Notes under the pieces: generated by a model | The model's database searches: none | Told to the model about the DNA's origin: nothing | Seen by the model: the letters and a program-made list of their open reading frames with translations, nothing else | Origin: a virus | Reading direction: 5' to 3' (one strand) | IMG/VR virus record: IMGVR_UViG_3300025120_000241 | Location: 1 to 34,604 of that record | Length of the DNA stretch: 34,604 nucleotides | In this document: positions 11,245 through 20,226 of the stretch, in pieces | How positions within the stretch are numbered: the stretch's first letter is position 1 | Layout: each line of letters begins with the position of its first letter | Position numbers and translations under genes: made by a program

Positions 11245-12367
11245 CATCCGCGAGTCTGTACATAAGCTACTGGCAGATCAGATTAATCGCCTTGGGCTGC
11301 AAGACGAATACGAGATCGTTGAACACACCATCCGGGGCCGTAACGGTTCTGAATTCATCTTTGAAGGCTTGCGGCACAACGTCGACAAGATCAAGTCGAC
11401 TGAGGGCATCGATATTTGCTGGATCGAAGAAGCTGACCGGGTGTCAGACGAATCCTGGCAAGTGTTGATACCGACCATTCGTAAGCCCGGCTCTGAGATA
11501 TGGGTCACGTTTAACCCGCAATTGAGATCCGACGCAACGTATCAACGCTTCGTTGAGAACGCGCCAGATAACGCCGTCGTTGAGAAGGTGAGTTGGCGTG
11601 ACAACCCTTGGTTTCCTGATGAACTGGTCAGCGAGCTAGAGCATCTAAAGCAGATTGATTACGACGATTATTTGCACGTTTGGGAAGGCGAGTTTAAGAC
11701 GTTTGCAACGTCAGCCATATATGGCAAGCAGCTAAAACAAGCGCGCGAGGAAGGGCGCATAACCTCAGTCCCTATAGAACCGGCGTGCGAAGTCCACACG
11801 GCATGGGACTTAGGTAAGAACGATACAACCGCCATCTGGTACTTCCAGAAGGTAGGCGTTGAATATCGGTTCATCGACTACGACGAGAATCGGTTGGTCG
11901 ATCTTGATTGGTACGCCAAAGTTATTAAGAGCAAGAATTACCTATACGGAACGCACTACCTACCTCACGACGTCGACTTTGAGTTGTTGGGTATGGTGAA
12001 CAATCGTAAACACCAGCTAGAAGACGCAGGCGTAAAGCCTATCGAGGTTGTGCCGCGCATCAGGCACATACAAGAAGGCATTGAGATGACCCGGCGCATG
12101 TTTGCCAGTTGTTGGTTTGACAAAGAGCGTTGCGAGCGGGGCATAGAGTCATTGTCGAACTACGAATACAGCTTTGATGCAAAGAACAACACGCACCGCA
12201 GCACGCCCTTACACAACTGGGCATCGAATGGCGCGGATGCATTCAGACAAGTCGCTCAAGGATTTAAGCAGTCCTCTTGGGCGCGAATACATGAACCGGC
12301 GATAAGTGAACGCCGACGCAAAATAGTCGGCACGCAGTGGTCGCAAGACACCGCCTGGAGAACCTAA
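11069..12367 (+). CDS. terL: Terminase large subunit
   Basis: A 432-residue packaging motor and nuclease. Walker A is G-G-R-G-A-A-K-S at residues 25-32. Walker B is I-D-I-C-W-I-E-E-A-D at about residues 111-120. V-T-F-N-P-Q follows, and a C-terminal nuclease block contains A-W-D-L-G-K-N-D-T-T-A-I-W. It resembles Terminase_3/PBSX-type large subunits. It must start upstream of Walker A; TTG 11069 is the only useful start, so it overlaps terS by 176 bases. The stop overlaps the portal ATG (TAATG). Confidence 0.93.
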   Translation: MEKTLEIPAVYQSLYQPNRYKVFWGGRGAAKSWNCAIALLIQATQRPLRILCTREVQGSIRESVHKLLADQINRLGLQDEYEIVEHTIRGRNGSEFIFEGLRHNVDKIKSTEGIDICWIEEADRVSDESWQVLIPTIRKPGSEIWVTFNPQLRSDATYQRFVENAPDNAVVEKVSWRDNPWFPDELVSELEHLKQIDYDDYLHVWEGEFKTFATSAIYGKQLKQAREEGRITSVPIEPACEVHTAWDLGKNDTTAIWYFQKVGVEYRFIDYDENRLVDLDWYAKVIKSKNYLYGTHYLPHDVDFELLGMVNNRKHQLEDAGVKPIEVVPRIRHIQEGIEMTRRMFASCWFDKERCERGIESLSNYEYSFDAKNNTHRSTPLHNWASNGADAFRQVAQGFKQSSWARIHEPAISERRRKIVGTQWSQDTAWRT

Positions 12368-14472
12368 TGGAAATAGAGCCAATGGACGAAAGCCAAGTCG
12401 TCAGCATTGTGCGCGGCAAGATCAATGATTGTCTGAACGAGTCGGGTGGAGAAATCTCCGAGACTCGCATGGAGAATTATGACTACTACGTTGGCCGCGA
12501 ATACGGCAACGAGCGCGATGGTTTTTCTAGCGTTGTTACTCGTGAATCAATGGAGGCCGTTGAGTGGGCATTACCCTCAATCATGCGCGTGTTTACGTCC
12601 AGCAATGAGGTCGTAAAGTATGAGCCGGTTGGCCCGGAAGACGAACAAGAAGCGCGTCAGCAGACGCAGATCAGTAACCACTATCTCACCCGCGAAAACA
12701 ACGCATTCCTAGCCCTATACAACTGGTTCAAAGACACGCTCATGTATCCGAACGGCTACATCAAGCTGTTTATGGACGAGCGCGTTGTCACGCGCACCGA
12801 AGAATTCAAAGGCTTGGACATGATGCAGTTGCAAGCTGCGATGGTGAATCTTGCTCAAGAGGGGGAGGTCGAGGTTGTTGAGCAGGAGTCTGCTTACGAA
12901 GAAGTGATGACGGACGGATATGCGTCACAGACCGAAACCTTTAGCGTCAAGCTGCGTGTCACCAAGCAAATCTGTGAGCCGAAGCTGGTTAACATCCCGC
13001 CTGATGAACTGCTTGTCGCAGAGAATTGTTTTTCTATCGACCTAGACGAAGCCGATTTCTTATGTCACCGGGTGAAGAAGACGTACTCCGAACTGGTTGA
13101 GATGGGCTATGACAGAGACATGCTTGAGGACGTTGGTTCTGGCAGCAATCAGTTTGATGAAGAAGACGAGAATAAACTGTTCTCCGAGGACGAGGATGAC
13201 GTTGATGAGTCTGATCCATCGATGCGCCTGTACACGGTCAACGAGTGTTTCTTAAAGATTGACGAGGACGGTGATGGCATAGCCGAACATCGCAAAATAT
13301 GTCTTATCGGCAGCACGATCTTTGCTGACGAGGAAATCAATTACCAGCCATTCGTCGCGCTCACGACTGTACCGCTGCCGCACCAGCACCCTGGCATGTC
13401 GATGATCGATATGGTCAAAGACATCCAGAAGATCAAGTCAACGCTGATGCGCAACATGCTGGACAACATCTACAAAGCAAACGTGCGACGCAAGTACGTT
13501 GGCGATGCGTTTATATCGGATGAAGCAGGCACGCTGGATGTGCTGCTAGATACGGCGAGTGAGTTTATCCCGGCGCGAGATCCTAGTGCGCTCCGCGAAG
13601 AACAGGTGCAGCCGATTGTCTCAGAGATACTGCCGGTGATTAAGACGATGGACGAAGTGCAGGGCATCCGTACAGGCGTCACGCCGCAGTTGAGCCTAGA
13701 CCCGAACATACTGCGCGAAACCACAATGGGCGCGTATCAGTCTGCCATCAGTCAGGCAAGCCAGCGTATAGAGATGATCGTGCGCATATTTGGCGAGACA
13801 GGCGTTAAGCAGTTGTTCATCAAGATGCACCAACTGTTACGCACGACGGTAGACAAAGACCGCACCATCCGCATTAGAGGCGAGTGGGTAGCGTTCAACC
13901 CGGCAAACTGGTCGGAGCGTAATAACGTGACCGTTGAGGTCGGGCTTGGTTACAACAGCAAAGCCGAAGAATTGCAGATGCTCAATAACCTGCTGACGAT
14001 TCAGAAAGAGGCTGCGCAGCATGGCTTGGCAACGCCAGGTAACGTCTACAACACGCTAGACCGCATCGTTGAGTTAGGTAACGTCGGTGAGACTCAGACG
14101 TTCTTTACTGACCCAGCAACCGTGCCGCCGAAACAACCTGCAGGCCCAACCGTTGCAGAGCAGCTTGCAATGACCGACTTGCAGATGCGTCAGGCCGAGA
14201 GCCAAGCCAACTTGCAGATGAAGTCTAACGAGATGCAGATGAAGCAGCAGTCGGCTGCGGTAGAGGCTCAGACCAAGATGGCAATGGATCAGCAGAAGAT
14301 GCAGATGCAGATCGCTGAGTTGCAGGCGAAGCTCGCTGAGATGGACGCCGATAAGAAACTCAAAGAAGCGCAAACCTATAAGACGCTGGAAGAAGCGCGC
14401 GGGTTGGATCTTGAGAACGACGGCACTGAGACAGGCGTGGTTGATCTGCTGACGGAGCAACTGCGTGGGTAG
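12367..14472 (+). CDS. Portal protein, P22 type
   Basis: A 701-residue portal that would form the dodecameric DNA gate at one head vertex. ATG 12367 overlaps the TerL stop. Visible family parts are M-E-A-V-E-W-A-L-P-S-I-M-R-V-F at about 59-73, D-T-L-M-Y-P-N-G-Y-I-K, P-D-E-L-L, G-M-S-M-I-D-M-V-K-D-I-Q-K-I, and L-R-N-M-L-D-N-I. Length and motifs resemble the P22 gp1/DUF4055-like portal group used by podoviruses. The C-terminal part is a Q/M/E-rich coiled coil (MKSNEMQMKQQSAAVEAQ), like the P22 barrel. Confidence 0.9.
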   Translation: MEIEPMDESQVVSIVRGKINDCLNESGGEISETRMENYDYYVGREYGNERDGFSSVVTRESMEAVEWALPSIMRVFTSSNEVVKYEPVGPEDEQEARQQTQISNHYLTRENNAFLALYNWFKDTLMYPNGYIKLFMDERVVTRTEEFKGLDMMQLQAAMVNLAQEGEVEVVEQESAYEEVMTDGYASQTETFSVKLRVTKQICEPKLVNIPPDELLVAENCFSIDLDEADFLCHRVKKTYSELVEMGYDRDMLEDVGSGSNQFDEEDENKLFSEDEDDVDESDPSMRLYTVNECFLKIDEDGDGIAEHRKICLIGSTIFADEEINYQPFVALTTVPLPHQHPGMSMIDMVKDIQKIKSTLMRNMLDNIYKANVRRKYVGDAFISDEAGTLDVLLDTASEFIPARDPSALREEQVQPIVSEILPVIKTMDEVQGIRTGVTPQLSLDPNILRETTMGAYQSAISQASQRIEMIVRIFGETGVKQLFIKMHQLLRTTVDKDRTIRIRGEWVAFNPANWSERNNVTVEVGLGYNSKAEELQMLNNLLTIQKEAAQHGLATPGNVYNTLDRIVELGNVGETQTFFTDPATVPPKQPAGPTVAEQLAMTDLQMRQAESQANLQMKSNEMQMKQQSAAVEAQTKMAMDQQKMQMQIAELQAKLAEMDADKKLKEAQTYKTLEEARGLDLENDGTETGVVDLLTEQLRG

Positions 14473-17236
14473 TAAGCCAAGCCTTGCAAGCCTCGTTGTA
14501 GATTACAAGCGCAAGAAGCTGGACGCGGTTCACGGCACTGGCTATGAGTTTGACGAGTTTGAGCTAGGCGTTAACCAAGGCACGCACGGCCAGATGTACG
14601 GTGAAGGCATTTATGCGTCTACAGCCGACGAAATTGGCGGTAACTACGCGCCTCGCGATTTAGACCATGAAGAATGGATGATGTCGCAGTACCAGGCGGC
14701 AGATGGCGACTATTACTTGATGGACGCTTGGGAACGGGCGCTGTCGCATGAGACACCTTGGTCGATGCGCGAGATGGCAAATGACCCTGACATTGATGCG
14801 GGTACACGCGAGGCGTATTTAGAGGTTGCACAGGCGCTATCGGACAACCCTCCTAAAAAAGGTCACATGCTGCGGTTGGAGATCGACGCCGACGCTGGTG
14901 AACTATTGAACTGGGACGCGCCTTTAAGTGAGCAGCCAGAATTCGTGCAGAACGCGGCAGCAGGCATGGGTCTGCCAAGCAACCCGAAGGGTAAAGACAT
15001 TTACTACCGCATGGTAGACGCAAGCACACCGGCACAAGAAGCGCCGACTAAAATACGCCAAGCCCTACAAAAGATTGGTGCAAAGGGCATTACTTATAAA
15101 GAGCGCAACTCAGCAGACGCGCAGAACTATGTGATCTTTGACCCCAAGATTATTGAAATAGCCGAACGATATGCGATGCCGGTTACCTATGTCGGGGCGG
15201 GTGGGTTAACGGCTTACACGGCGCTATCGGCTGAAGAGACTCAGGCAGCTTTGCCGGGTAAGCCTGCAATGTTTAAGGGCAAGGACGTAAAGACTCTTAG
15301 CCCTGACGAGTTCGCGGCGTTTGGCAGAGAATACGGCGTTGAAAATCTTGGCCCGTTGTCTAAAATAGAGAGTGTTGGAGACAGTGGGCAGTCAGTGGCC
15401 GTGCCTGGCGGTCTGGAAGGCGAATTTACTTACGCTGACCTGATTTGGTTAAAAGCAAACCCGATTGACCCATCTCAACTCGACAATGGAACGAGGATCG
15501 CGATCCAGAACAAAATGGTTCGCGCCGTGAGTCCTGCACCAGGGAACGAGTTGGACGTCTTCAACCGCTATGTATTTGGGATGTTAAGCCCAAACCAGCC
15601 TTTGACCCCTAATGAATTTGAAGCAGCCGCGCTCCGAGTAAGATCGCAGGACGACATTGATCGGTTTGCAAGTTTTATTGATTGGGAACCTGGCGAGAAA
15701 GTAAGCAAAGAACGTCGAAAAGCTGCTGAAACAAAGATGGCAGAGTTCTTTGAGACTCAGGCCGGTAGTCGTGGAGGTATGGGCCTCAAAGGATCAGCCG
15801 ATTACACCAATCTGGCCGAGTTCGCCAAGCTTTATAAGAAAGACCCCAGTTGGTGGACAAAGAACGAAAGCGAAAGCTGGATCGACTTCGTTGAGCGCGT
15901 GCAGACACAAGGTCGCGGTCTAAGCAGTAAAGTCGCATCTTTTTCCACCGTATGGCAAGACCCAGTCAACGCAGCCATCAGTGCAATAGACCGGCACATG
16001 GCGCGGGAGTTCATGCCCGAACTGTTCGCGACTAAGAAGTCACGCAAGCAATTTGAACAAGGTGTTGTTAAGCGATTTAACAGCATGGTGGACGAAGTCA
16101 GGCGAGCAAAAGACGACCCAGAAGCAATAGCGGCGTTAAAGAAAAAAGGGTTCCCAATCGGCGCTACTAGCAAGGTGAAAAACCTAGATCAAGTGTTTGG
16201 TCAGCGTGGCGGTGATGCGGTGTTTATGGAACGCATTATGAGTTTGTTAGGGGCAAAGTCGCCTAAATACAGGCTTAAAACGGGAGAAATAAACCCTAAC
16301 CTTCCAGAAAACCTCAAAAACACGGAATTCCTGGTAGAGCCAGAAACGGCGCAAGTAGTTGGTGATGCATATCGGCGGGCGCTTACTGAAAACGAGCGCA
16401 TCGCTGTTGATAACGGTATGCACTTGTTTAGCCAGCAGTGGATGCTGTGGGACAACATTCGGCGGCGATTAGAGCCGCATGAGGTAATGTTCCCAGGCTT
16501 AGAAAAACTGCCGCCAATGAGTAGGAATCAACTGGAATCGGCGCTATCAGAACATAAACAAGCAGGCTACATGAACTCGTCAAAAGAGTTGGTGGCAGAC
16601 CCTGTGACGGGCGAGCTAAACCCTCGGATGAAGCCGACTCGACCAATGGATTATCAAAAGGCAATGTATTACACGGCGGCAGGCGGTGTTGGATTAACTC
16701 AAGCCGATAATTTATACGCCGAAGAAATACCCAACATGCAGGCCGTAGCGCAACGCGCGCAGACGTTCTCATTGAACCGCGACAACAAGAACAGAGCATG
16801 GACGGGCCTTAAAGACGCGGTGGGCAAGATGACCCAACCGTTTCAGCCGTTAGCGGAGTTCGTGGCACACAGTGCAGCGGGGATGGGTTCTGGTTTAGTT
16901 GGGTTTGCAGGTCATGGCGGTGGCGGTGACTTGCAGAAGGACTTTGGAACGCCTTATAGCCCGCAAGCGGTAGAAGACATGAGGGCGTCAATTCGTGGCG
17001 TACCGGAGCAAATTGGGTTTGGCCCAATGGATGACAACTCGTATCAGCGAGCGTTGAACGATGCGATGGGGTCAGTTGCCGACACGGTGACAAGCAATCC
17101 GGGTTATCGCGCATTTGTCGAGCCGATGTTGCCTGACGCTGCCGAATTCTTAATAGACCAATACCAGCAAGAGCCGCCGCATTATCAAGATGCGCTGAGT
17201 GGCCTTGGCGAGTACATAGGAAACGCAATTCGATGA
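14465..17236 (+). CDS. Large head-module protein with N-terminal ADP-ribosyltransferase-like domain
   Basis: A 923-residue protein from GTG 14465, overlapping the portal stop. Residues about 20-230 resemble ART-PolyVal domains: A-V-H-G-T-G (His23), F-D-E-F-E-L-G, G-Q-M-Y-G-E-G-I-Y-A-S-T (Tyr50), then G-I-T-Y-K and Q-N-Y-V-I-F-D-P near 205-230. The H/Y arrangement is that of diphtheria-toxin-like ARTs; the third catalytic residue is unassigned. The middle (about 250-770) is helical and unrecognised. The C-terminal part is G/A-rich with amphipathic helices. Its place between portal and scaffold suggests that it is packaged and ejected. ART activity is inference. Confidence 0.7.
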   Translation: MGSKPSLASLVVDYKRKKLDAVHGTGYEFDEFELGVNQGTHGQMYGEGIYASTADEIGGNYAPRDLDHEEWMMSQYQAADGDYYLMDAWERALSHETPWSMREMANDPDIDAGTREAYLEVAQALSDNPPKKGHMLRLEIDADAGELLNWDAPLSEQPEFVQNAAAGMGLPSNPKGKDIYYRMVDASTPAQEAPTKIRQALQKIGAKGITYKERNSADAQNYVIFDPKIIEIAERYAMPVTYVGAGGLTAYTALSAEETQAALPGKPAMFKGKDVKTLSPDEFAAFGREYGVENLGPLSKIESVGDSGQSVAVPGGLEGEFTYADLIWLKANPIDPSQLDNGTRIAIQNKMVRAVSPAPGNELDVFNRYVFGMLSPNQPLTPNEFEAAALRVRSQDDIDRFASFIDWEPGEKVSKERRKAAETKMAEFFETQAGSRGGMGLKGSADYTNLAEFAKLYKKDPSWWTKNESESWIDFVERVQTQGRGLSSKVASFSTVWQDPVNAAISAIDRHMAREFMPELFATKKSRKQFEQGVVKRFNSMVDEVRRAKDDPEAIAALKKKGFPIGATSKVKNLDQVFGQRGGDAVFMERIMSLLGAKSPKYRLKTGEINPNLPENLKNTEFLVEPETAQVVGDAYRRALTENERIAVDNGMHLFSQQWMLWDNIRRRLEPHEVMFPGLEKLPPMSRNQLESALSEHKQAGYMNSSKELVADPVTGELNPRMKPTRPMDYQKAMYYTAAGGVGLTQADNLYAEEIPNMQAVAQRAQTFSLNRDNKNRAWTGLKDAVGKMTQPFQPLAEFVAHSAAGMGSGLVGFAGHGGGGDLQKDFGTPYSPQAVEDMRASIRGVPEQIGFGPMDDNSYQRALNDAMGSVADTVTSNPGYRAFVEPMLPDAAEFLIDQYQQEPPHYQDALSGLGEYIGNAIR

Positions 17237-17508
17237 AACGAGGCAATTCAATAGTTAAAGGTAAAGACGCAGAGCAGTTGCTAGAGCATCCGCTGCTGCA
17301 AGAAGGTTTTGATTCAATTGAGAGGGATGTGGTTAACGCTTTGGCTTCTACCGGGCTTGTGTCCGGCGAATATGACGAGGCGTTAGAACTGGTGCGCACG
17401 CTCCAGGCAAACCGTCGATTGAAGAAAAAGCTGTGGGAATACGTTTCACACGGCAAATTGGAAGCTCGCGCCGAAGAACAGCGGGCAAAACAAAATAGAG
17501 GTCGTTGA
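17233..17508 (+). CDS. Small conserved head-module protein
   Basis: A 91-residue helical protein whose ATG overlaps the previous stop (ATGA). Features: A-E-Q-L-L-E-H-P-L-L-Q-E-G-F, then E-R-D-V-V-N-A-L, E-A-L-E-L-V-R-T-L-Q-A-N-R-R-L-K, and a charged end. The L-L-x-x-P-x-x-Q-x-x-x-x-x-x-E pattern with a later L-Q-A-x-R recurs in small proteins between portal and scaffold genes of podoviruses. Function unknown. Confidence 0.7.
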   Translation: MKRGNSIVKGKDAEQLLEHPLLQEGFDSIERDVVNALASTGLVSGEYDEALELVRTLQANRRLKKKLWEYVSHGKLEARAEEQRAKQNRGR

Positions 17509-17528
17509 CCTCATAAAAGGAGAATGAA

Positions 17529-18605
17529 GTGGATACCCCGCAAACGGATTCTACAAATTCTGTCGACATCGCTACCGAACGCTTTATGCAGAGTTCTGTT
17601 TTTGGTGACGACGAGGGAACAATCCAAGAAACAGAGGCGCAAGCCCCGGTTGAGGACGACGCCGAAGTCGAAGAAGTAACAGAGGAAGCAGAAGCAGATG
17701 TAGAGACTGTCGATGAAGACAGCGACCCAGAGGAAGTCGAAGAACCGGCATCCGAGGAAGACGAACAACAGGCATCTTATGAGAGCCTGGCTGACTTTGC
17801 CGAGGCGCTAGACGTTCCCATTTCGGAACTTCTAACTACCGTGAAGGCGCAAATAAAAGTCGACGGCCAGACGGATGAGGTCACCCTGGACAGTCTGATC
17901 CGAGATCACCAAAAAAGTAGACATTTTCTCAATAAGGCGAATCAGCTTGCCGAAGAACGCCGACAATTTGATGCGGAAGTCACGGAGAGACAACAGCAAT
18001 TTGAGTCATCAAACGCTCAATCTGCGTACATTCTCAACACACTAACCGCCGGGATCACGCAGCAAATGCAAAGCCCAGCCATGAAGCAACTACGAACGTC
18101 GAACGTCGCAGAGTGGAACGCTAAACGCATTGGCTACGAGGATCAGTTGAAGGCTATTGAAAAGCTGAGATCAACCGCTGCTGCGAAATATGACGCGACT
18201 AAAGCGCAGATTGCCCAAGACCGTCAAACTCGCATTGCAGAGCAGCTCGTTGGTGAAGCTGAACGATTAGAAGAAGTGATACCGAACTGGAACGAGACAA
18301 CCCGGAATGAAGTAACGACGTTTCTCATGCAGGAACCCGATTACGGATTTACCCCGGAGCTTGTTAACAGCATCCACGACCATCGCTATGTGCGAATGGC
18401 TTGGGAGGCTATGCAGTATCGAAAGCAACTTGCCAGTGCAGGCGAAGCGGTGAAAACCGTGAAGAAGGCACCCAAGGCGCTCACTCCTGGTAAACGTCAG
18501 ACACCAAGAACCAATCAGCAAAAGCAAGTAAAGGCACTACGGGGCCAATTGCGCAAAAGCGGAAATGTTAAGGACGCAGCAGCATTATTAGAGAAAATTC
18601 TTTAG
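17529..18605 (+). CDS. Scaffolding protein
   Basis: A 358-residue protein from GTG 17529, with GGAG at a usable distance. The first about 85 residues are strongly acidic (EEVEEPASEEDEQQ and similar). Then come A-D-F-A-E-A-L-D-V-P, I-K-V-D-G-Q-T-D-E-V-T-L, and a long coiled coil (NKANQLAEERRQFDAEV). The C-terminus is basic (KKAPKALTPGKRQT), the end that typically contacts coat protein. Acidic N-terminus, coiled-coil centre and basic C-terminus directly before the coat gene are typical of phage scaffolds. Confidence 0.88.
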   Translation: MDTPQTDSTNSVDIATERFMQSSVFGDDEGTIQETEAQAPVEDDAEVEEVTEEAEADVETVDEDSDPEEVEEPASEEDEQQASYESLADFAEALDVPISELLTTVKAQIKVDGQTDEVTLDSLIRDHQKSRHFLNKANQLAEERRQFDAEVTERQQQFESSNAQSAYILNTLTAGITQQMQSPAMKQLRTSNVAEWNAKRIGYEDQLKAIEKLRSTAAAKYDATKAQIAQDRQTRIAEQLVGEAERLEEVIPNWNETTRNEVTTFLMQEPDYGFTPELVNSIHDHRYVRMAWEAMQYRKQLASAGEAVKTVKKAPKALTPGKRQTPRTNQQKQVKALRGQLRKSGNVKDAAALLEKIL

Positions 18606-18617
18606 AGGAATCTAATC

Positions 18618-20173
18618 ATGGCTCAGTCCACCAATACGCTAGATCGCTATGACCTAGCAACCAACGGTGACAATGCTCGCGAAGATTTAAGAAACATCAT
18701 CAGCGACATTTCACCTACCGACACCCCGTTCCAATCTTCAATTGGCCGGGATAAAGCAACCAACACATATACCGAATGGCTTATGGACAGCCTTGCTACA
18801 GCGTTAATTGGCGCTCCTGCTTAGGAATAGGCAGGCAAACAGACGGTGAACTCAGGGAACCTCTCAAGCAGACAATCCTGATCCAAGCCTCAATAGAGGA
18901 AGGTGCAACGATCATCCCGAAAGGGAGTAGGGCCAAGTGGCCCGAAGCGCCGTCTACCCAGACCGGGTAAAGATATGATCTCAACTGTGTGGCGACACGC
19001 AGCAGCCTACGGGCGCTGACAGACTAACGACCTGTCGGGAAGGTACAGCAAGCAGCAACGCTCACATAGACGGTGACGAGTTCTCAGGCGACGCCCTGAC
19101 CACTCCAGCCCGACTCGGTAACTACTGCCAGATTTCACGCAAAGACCTAGTGACATCACGCCGAGCTAACATTGTTAACAAGGCGGGTCGAAAGCAGGAA
19201 ATGGCGTACCAGCTTGCAAAAGCCGGTAAGGAAATCAAGCGCGATGTTGAGAGCGTACTGTTAGCCAACCAAGTTGGTGCATCAGGCTCTAGCAGTGGCG
19301 CTAGTACAACAGCAGGCTTACCAGCCTGGATTGGTGTCGCAGTTTCATCTGAAGTCGACAGTGGAAACACAGACAGAGGATCAGGTGGAGCAGACCCAGC
19401 GTTGTCCTCAACTAATGACGGATACCCCGGTACAGCAGCTACGGACGGAACGGCTCGCGCGCTGACCGAAGACGGCTTGTTGGGTGTTATCAAGTCATGC
19501 TACATCAACGGTGCAACCCCCAACGTCATTATGATGGGGCCAACCGTTAAGCAGCTATTCAGCAAGTATATGTTCTCTAGCAGCAGCCGAATCGCGACCC
19601 CTTACCAAGACTTTGGTAAGAACACTCGCGACGGTGTTGGTGTTGTGGGAGCAGTAGACGTATACGTTAATTTAGGCGTAGCCGCATAGGAATATGCGGG
19701 CAATAACGTGGTGAACTCAGGGGACAACTCTAAGAGTCAATCCTGATCCAAGCCGAGAAATCGGAAGGTGCAACGACTATCCCTTACGGGAGTACAACCA
19801 AGCGGTTGGAAGCGCCACGCACCCAGAACGGGTGAAGATATAGTCTCATCTCTACGGCGACGTAGAGCAGCCGAAAGGCGGGGCCAGTTTAGCGAACTGG
19901 TTTGAAGGTTCATGCTCAGATTTCGGTGTACTTGATGTGGTTCCTAACAGGTTCCAACGACAAGTATCGTCCGATTACACTGACGTCTTCGTTCTTGATA
20001 CTGAATACGCAAAGGTGGCGTACCTCGACGATTACCGTACTGACGTTATCGCTAAGGTAGGCGACGCCGAACGCAGAATGCTGTTGGTTGACTATGCATT
20101 AGTTATAGACAACCCCGGCGCGCACGGCATCTTTGCAGACGTAAATGACGACACTGCAATGACTGCAAGCTAA
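18618..20173 (+). CDS. Major capsid protein, SU10-like, split by two group I introns
   Basis: The gene is best read as join(18618-18804, 19049-19667, 19915-20173): 187+619+259 = 1065 bases, 354 residues. Exon 1 ends in D-S-L-A-T-A. The first junction makes TCA and continues S-S-S-N-A-H-I-D-G-D. Exon 2 ends in D-V-Y, and the second junction makes GTC and continues V-S-D-F-G-V-L. Both joined regions match the SU10/DUF5309 coat family in register (family: D-S-L-A-A-A-V-T-T-N-A-Q, D-V-Y-V-S-D-F-G). The unspliced frame would stop at 18824. Other family parts are G-N-Y-C-Q-I-S-R-K and V-P-N-R-F-Q-R. Upstream AGAGG is a plausible ribosome site. Confidence 0.9.
18805..19048 (+). ncRNA. Group I intron 1 in the coat gene (244 nt)
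   Basis: Hand folding gives: P1 exon AGCGT(T) 18800-18805 with GGCGCT 18810-18815 (U-G at the splice site); P2 CCTGCTT/AGGCAGG; P3 GACGG 18842-18846 with CCGTC 18950-18954; P4 CAGG/CCTG; P6 CCTC/GAGG; P7 GATCAT 18910-18915 with ATGATC 18975-18980; P7.1 and P7.2 hairpins; P8 TACCC/GGGTA; P9 with GCGA loop. The last base is G (19048). Extra stems between P7 and P3 suggest subgroup IA. There is no endonuclease ORF. Most stems covary with intron 2. Confidence 0.93.
19668..19914 (+). ncRNA. Group I intron 2 in the coat gene (247 nt)
   Basis: Same architecture as intron 1: P1 TACGT(T) 19663-19668 with GGCGTA 19675-19680; P2 CCGCAT/ATGCGG; P3 CGTGG 19707-19711 with CCACG 19815-19819; P4 CAGG/CCTG; P5 ACTC/GAGT; P6 CCGA/TCGG; P7 GACTAT 19775-19780 with ATAGTC 19840-19845; P7.2 CAACC/GGTTG; P8 CACCC/GGGTG; P9 CTCTACG/CGTAGAG with GCGA loop. 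A further stem CCAGTT/AACTGG precedes the 3' end. The last base is G (19914). No ORF. It is clearly a sibling of intron 1. Confidence 0.93.
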
Positions 20174-20190
20174 TTAATTAGCGCAGTGAG

Positions 20191-20215
20191 AAGGGGGCTA
20201 CGGCCCCCTTTTTTT
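20191..20215 (+). terminator. Intrinsic terminator after the coat gene
   Basis: AAGGGGGC (20191-20198), TACG loop, GCCCCCTT (20203-20210), then T to 20215. This is a strong rho-independent terminator between the coat gene and the tail genes. It would give the coat messenger a defined end. The next gene begins only 12 bases later, so tail genes need read-through or their own promoter. Confidence 0.9.
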
Positions 20216-20226
20216 ATGGGATTTTT

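Noticed and set aside
18776-18970. Open frame starting in coat exon 1 and running into intron 1
   Set aside because: It lies across the intron core; the P1-P8 pairing and the spliced coat frame explain the sequence better. No ribosome site.
18825-19914. Stop codons in the coat gene as frameshift, pseudogene or assembly error
   Set aside because: Two homologous 244-247-base insertions with covarying stems, correct terminal bases and an exact in-frame rejoin cannot be explained by decay or error.
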